A stretch of 64,000 nucleotides of DNA from positions 3,348,001 through 3,412,000 of the forward strand of contig NZ_CP033070.1 of assembly GCF_003669035.1 (NCBI RefSeq), in the 5' to 3' direction. A program made the position numbers and the translations under genes. The notes under the pieces were generated by a model, which was given only the letters and a program-made list of their open reading frames with translations, was not told where the DNA came from and ran no database searches. Below, piece by piece: positions 62,936-64,000 of this stretch; positions within the stretch are counted from its first letter, which is position 1; every line of letters begins with the position of its first letter. This stretch comes from Chryseobacterium sp. 3008163. GTDB lineage: Bacteria; Bacteroidota; Bacteroidia; Flavobacteriales; Weeksellaceae.

Positions 62936-64000
62936 TTATTTCAAAGGAATATTCGCTAAAATATCCTTCGTAAAACTCCAAAATTTCTGTGTTGAAGAAA
63001 TATTTGCCTTTTCATCAGGAGAATGGGCTCCTCTAATGGTTGGTCCGTAACTTACCATTTCCATTTCTGGGTAATTAGCACCGATGATTCCACATTCTAA
63101 ACCTGCATGACAAGCGACAACGTGAGGTTTTTCTGCAAATTTTTCAGTGTAGATTTTTTCCATCATCTGAACGATTTCAGAGCCCGGTTTTGGTTTCCAT
63201 CCGGGATAAGATCCGCTGAATTCTACCTTCATTCCTGCTAATTCTGAAACTGATTTTAATTGTTCAGCAACAGAATCTTTAGATGAATCAACAGATGATC
63301 TTGAAAGATTCAAAATTTTCAAACCACCTTCCTTCAATTCAACTCTAGCTACATTGTTTGATGATTCCACCAAATCCTGCACATCCGGACTCATTCTGTA
63401 AACGCCGTTGTGAAGCGACTTTAAAACCAAAATAATTTTCTTTGAATCTTCCTGAGAAAGCGCTTTATCAGAACTTGTAGAATTTTCAATATTAATTTGA
63501 AGACCTGCCTCGATGGAAGCAAATTCTTCTAGAATTTCTTTTTTAATTCCGTTGGCCACGTTCTCAATAAATTCTCCTGAATTTCTCACGGAAATCAAAG
63601 CAACAGCCTCTCTAGGGATTGCATTTCTCAAACTTCCGCCGTCGATAGAAACCAACTGAACGTTTTGATTTTCCAAAGCTTTATAAAGGATTCTCCCCAA
63701 AATGATATTGGCATTTCCGAAACCTTTGTGGATATCCATTCCTGAGTGTCCACCTTGCAAGCCTTTCACTTCGATTCTTACAATTTGCCCGTTAGAAGCA
63801 TTTATAGGATAGCTTTGACTTACCGTTACATCAATTCCACCTGCGCATCCGATGTCGATTTCGTCATCTTCTTCTGTGTCTAGATTTAAAAGGATTTGGC
63901 CCGTCAATTGTCCGGGTTTTAAACCTAAAGCTCCGGTCATTCCCGTTTCTTCATCGATTGTGAAAAGCGCTTCCAAATCAGGATGCGGAATGTCTGAACT
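62936..64000 (-). CDS. pepD: Cytosol aminoacyl-histidine dipeptidase (M20), partial
   Basis: The C-terminal 350 or so residues of an M20 peptidase are in the window; the start lies beyond base 64000. The catalytic acid and zinc ligands appear in MEALFTIDEETGMTGALGL (EE pair) and NLDTEEDDEIDIGCAGG. The dimer domain has VKGLQGGHSGMDIHKG, and CHAGLECGIIGANYPEMEM and GPTIRGAHSPDEKANI follow, with the final zinc ligand histidine. This is characteristic of PepD (carnosinase-type, Xaa-His dipeptidase). It is cytoplasmic by family. Confidence 0.95.
   Translation of the reverse strand, partial: SSDIPHPDLEALFTIDEETGMTGALGLKPGQLTGQILLNLDTEEDDEIDIGCAGGIDVTVSQSYPINASNGQIVRIEVKGLQGGHSGMDIHKGFGNANIILGRILYKALENQNVQLVSIDGGSLRNAIPREAVALISVRNSGEFIENVANGIKKEILEEFASIEAGLQINIENSTSSDKALSQEDSKKIILVLKSLHNGVYRMSPDVQDLVESSNNVARVELKEGGLKILNLSRSSVDSSKDSVAEQLKSVSELAGMKVEFSGSYPGWKPKPGSEIVQMMEKIYTEKFAEKPHVVACHAGLECGIIGANYPEMEMVSYGPTIRGAHSPDEKANISSTQKFWSFTKDILANIPLK

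Overview
The window looks like a chromosomal segment of an AT-rich member of the Bacteroidota, most likely Flavobacteriia close to Chryseobacterium/Elizabethkingia. The evidence is the gldKLMN type IX secretion cluster, GLPGLI and DUF4270 proteins, a transketolase encoded as two genes, promoters with the Bacteroidota -7 motif TAnnTTTG, a GOB-like B3 metallo-beta-lactamase and a PNGase F-like protein. The species assignment is inference from gene content.

Layout. 1-9.9 kb: DUF4270 lipoprotein, glmS, the type IX secretion/gliding operon gldK-gldL-gldM-gldN, an FAD oxidoreductase and a small lipoprotein. 10.1-17.2 kb: a small membrane protein, then an RND tripartite efflux operon (adaptor, pump, outer-membrane factor) and an unrecognised 232-residue protein. 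17.5-23.6 kb: an integron-like array. Six promoter-poor single-gene units all read leftward, each followed within 6-12 bases by an imperfect-palindrome site of 81-134 bp with conserved ends. At the right end a tyrosine recombinase gene reads the other way. Between them lie a candidate attI-like site and a cassette promoter. The recombinase has the catalytic residues but appears to lack the extra domain of integron integrases. 23.7-34.4 kb: tRNA-Ser, asparaginase, two RNA methyltransferases, tsaD, a TamB-like giant, an Lrp regulator and small unknowns. 34.5-43.1 kb: split transketolase, sodium/solute symporter, and a redox/stress group (two GNATs, OsmC, YjdI, FMN reductase, B3 beta-lactamase, two pirins). 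43.2-50.6 kb: MFS drug pump, unknown secreted protein, asnB, PNGase F-like protein, rsmB. 50.8-64 kb: yjdM, ABC ATPase, YceI lipoprotein, pheS, a histidine kinase/response regulator pair, a 123-bp tandem repeat array, DUF3108 protein, ferredoxin reductase and ferredoxin, prolyl oligopeptidase, LOG-family protein and a partial pepD.

Two regions stand out. One is the integron-like array. The other is the 56.9-57.4 kb repeat array, where a structured hairpin and a 27-codon micro-ORF recur every 123 bp between a promoter and an intrinsic terminator, and where base changes keep the hairpin only on the + strand.

Quality warning. At least nine breaks in otherwise intact genes (pheS, rsmB, ferredoxin reductase, POP x3, ABC ATPase, LOG, DUF3108) are each repaired by adding one base to an A/T homopolymer. 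Essential genes are affected, so I read these as sequencing errors and give repaired gene spans.
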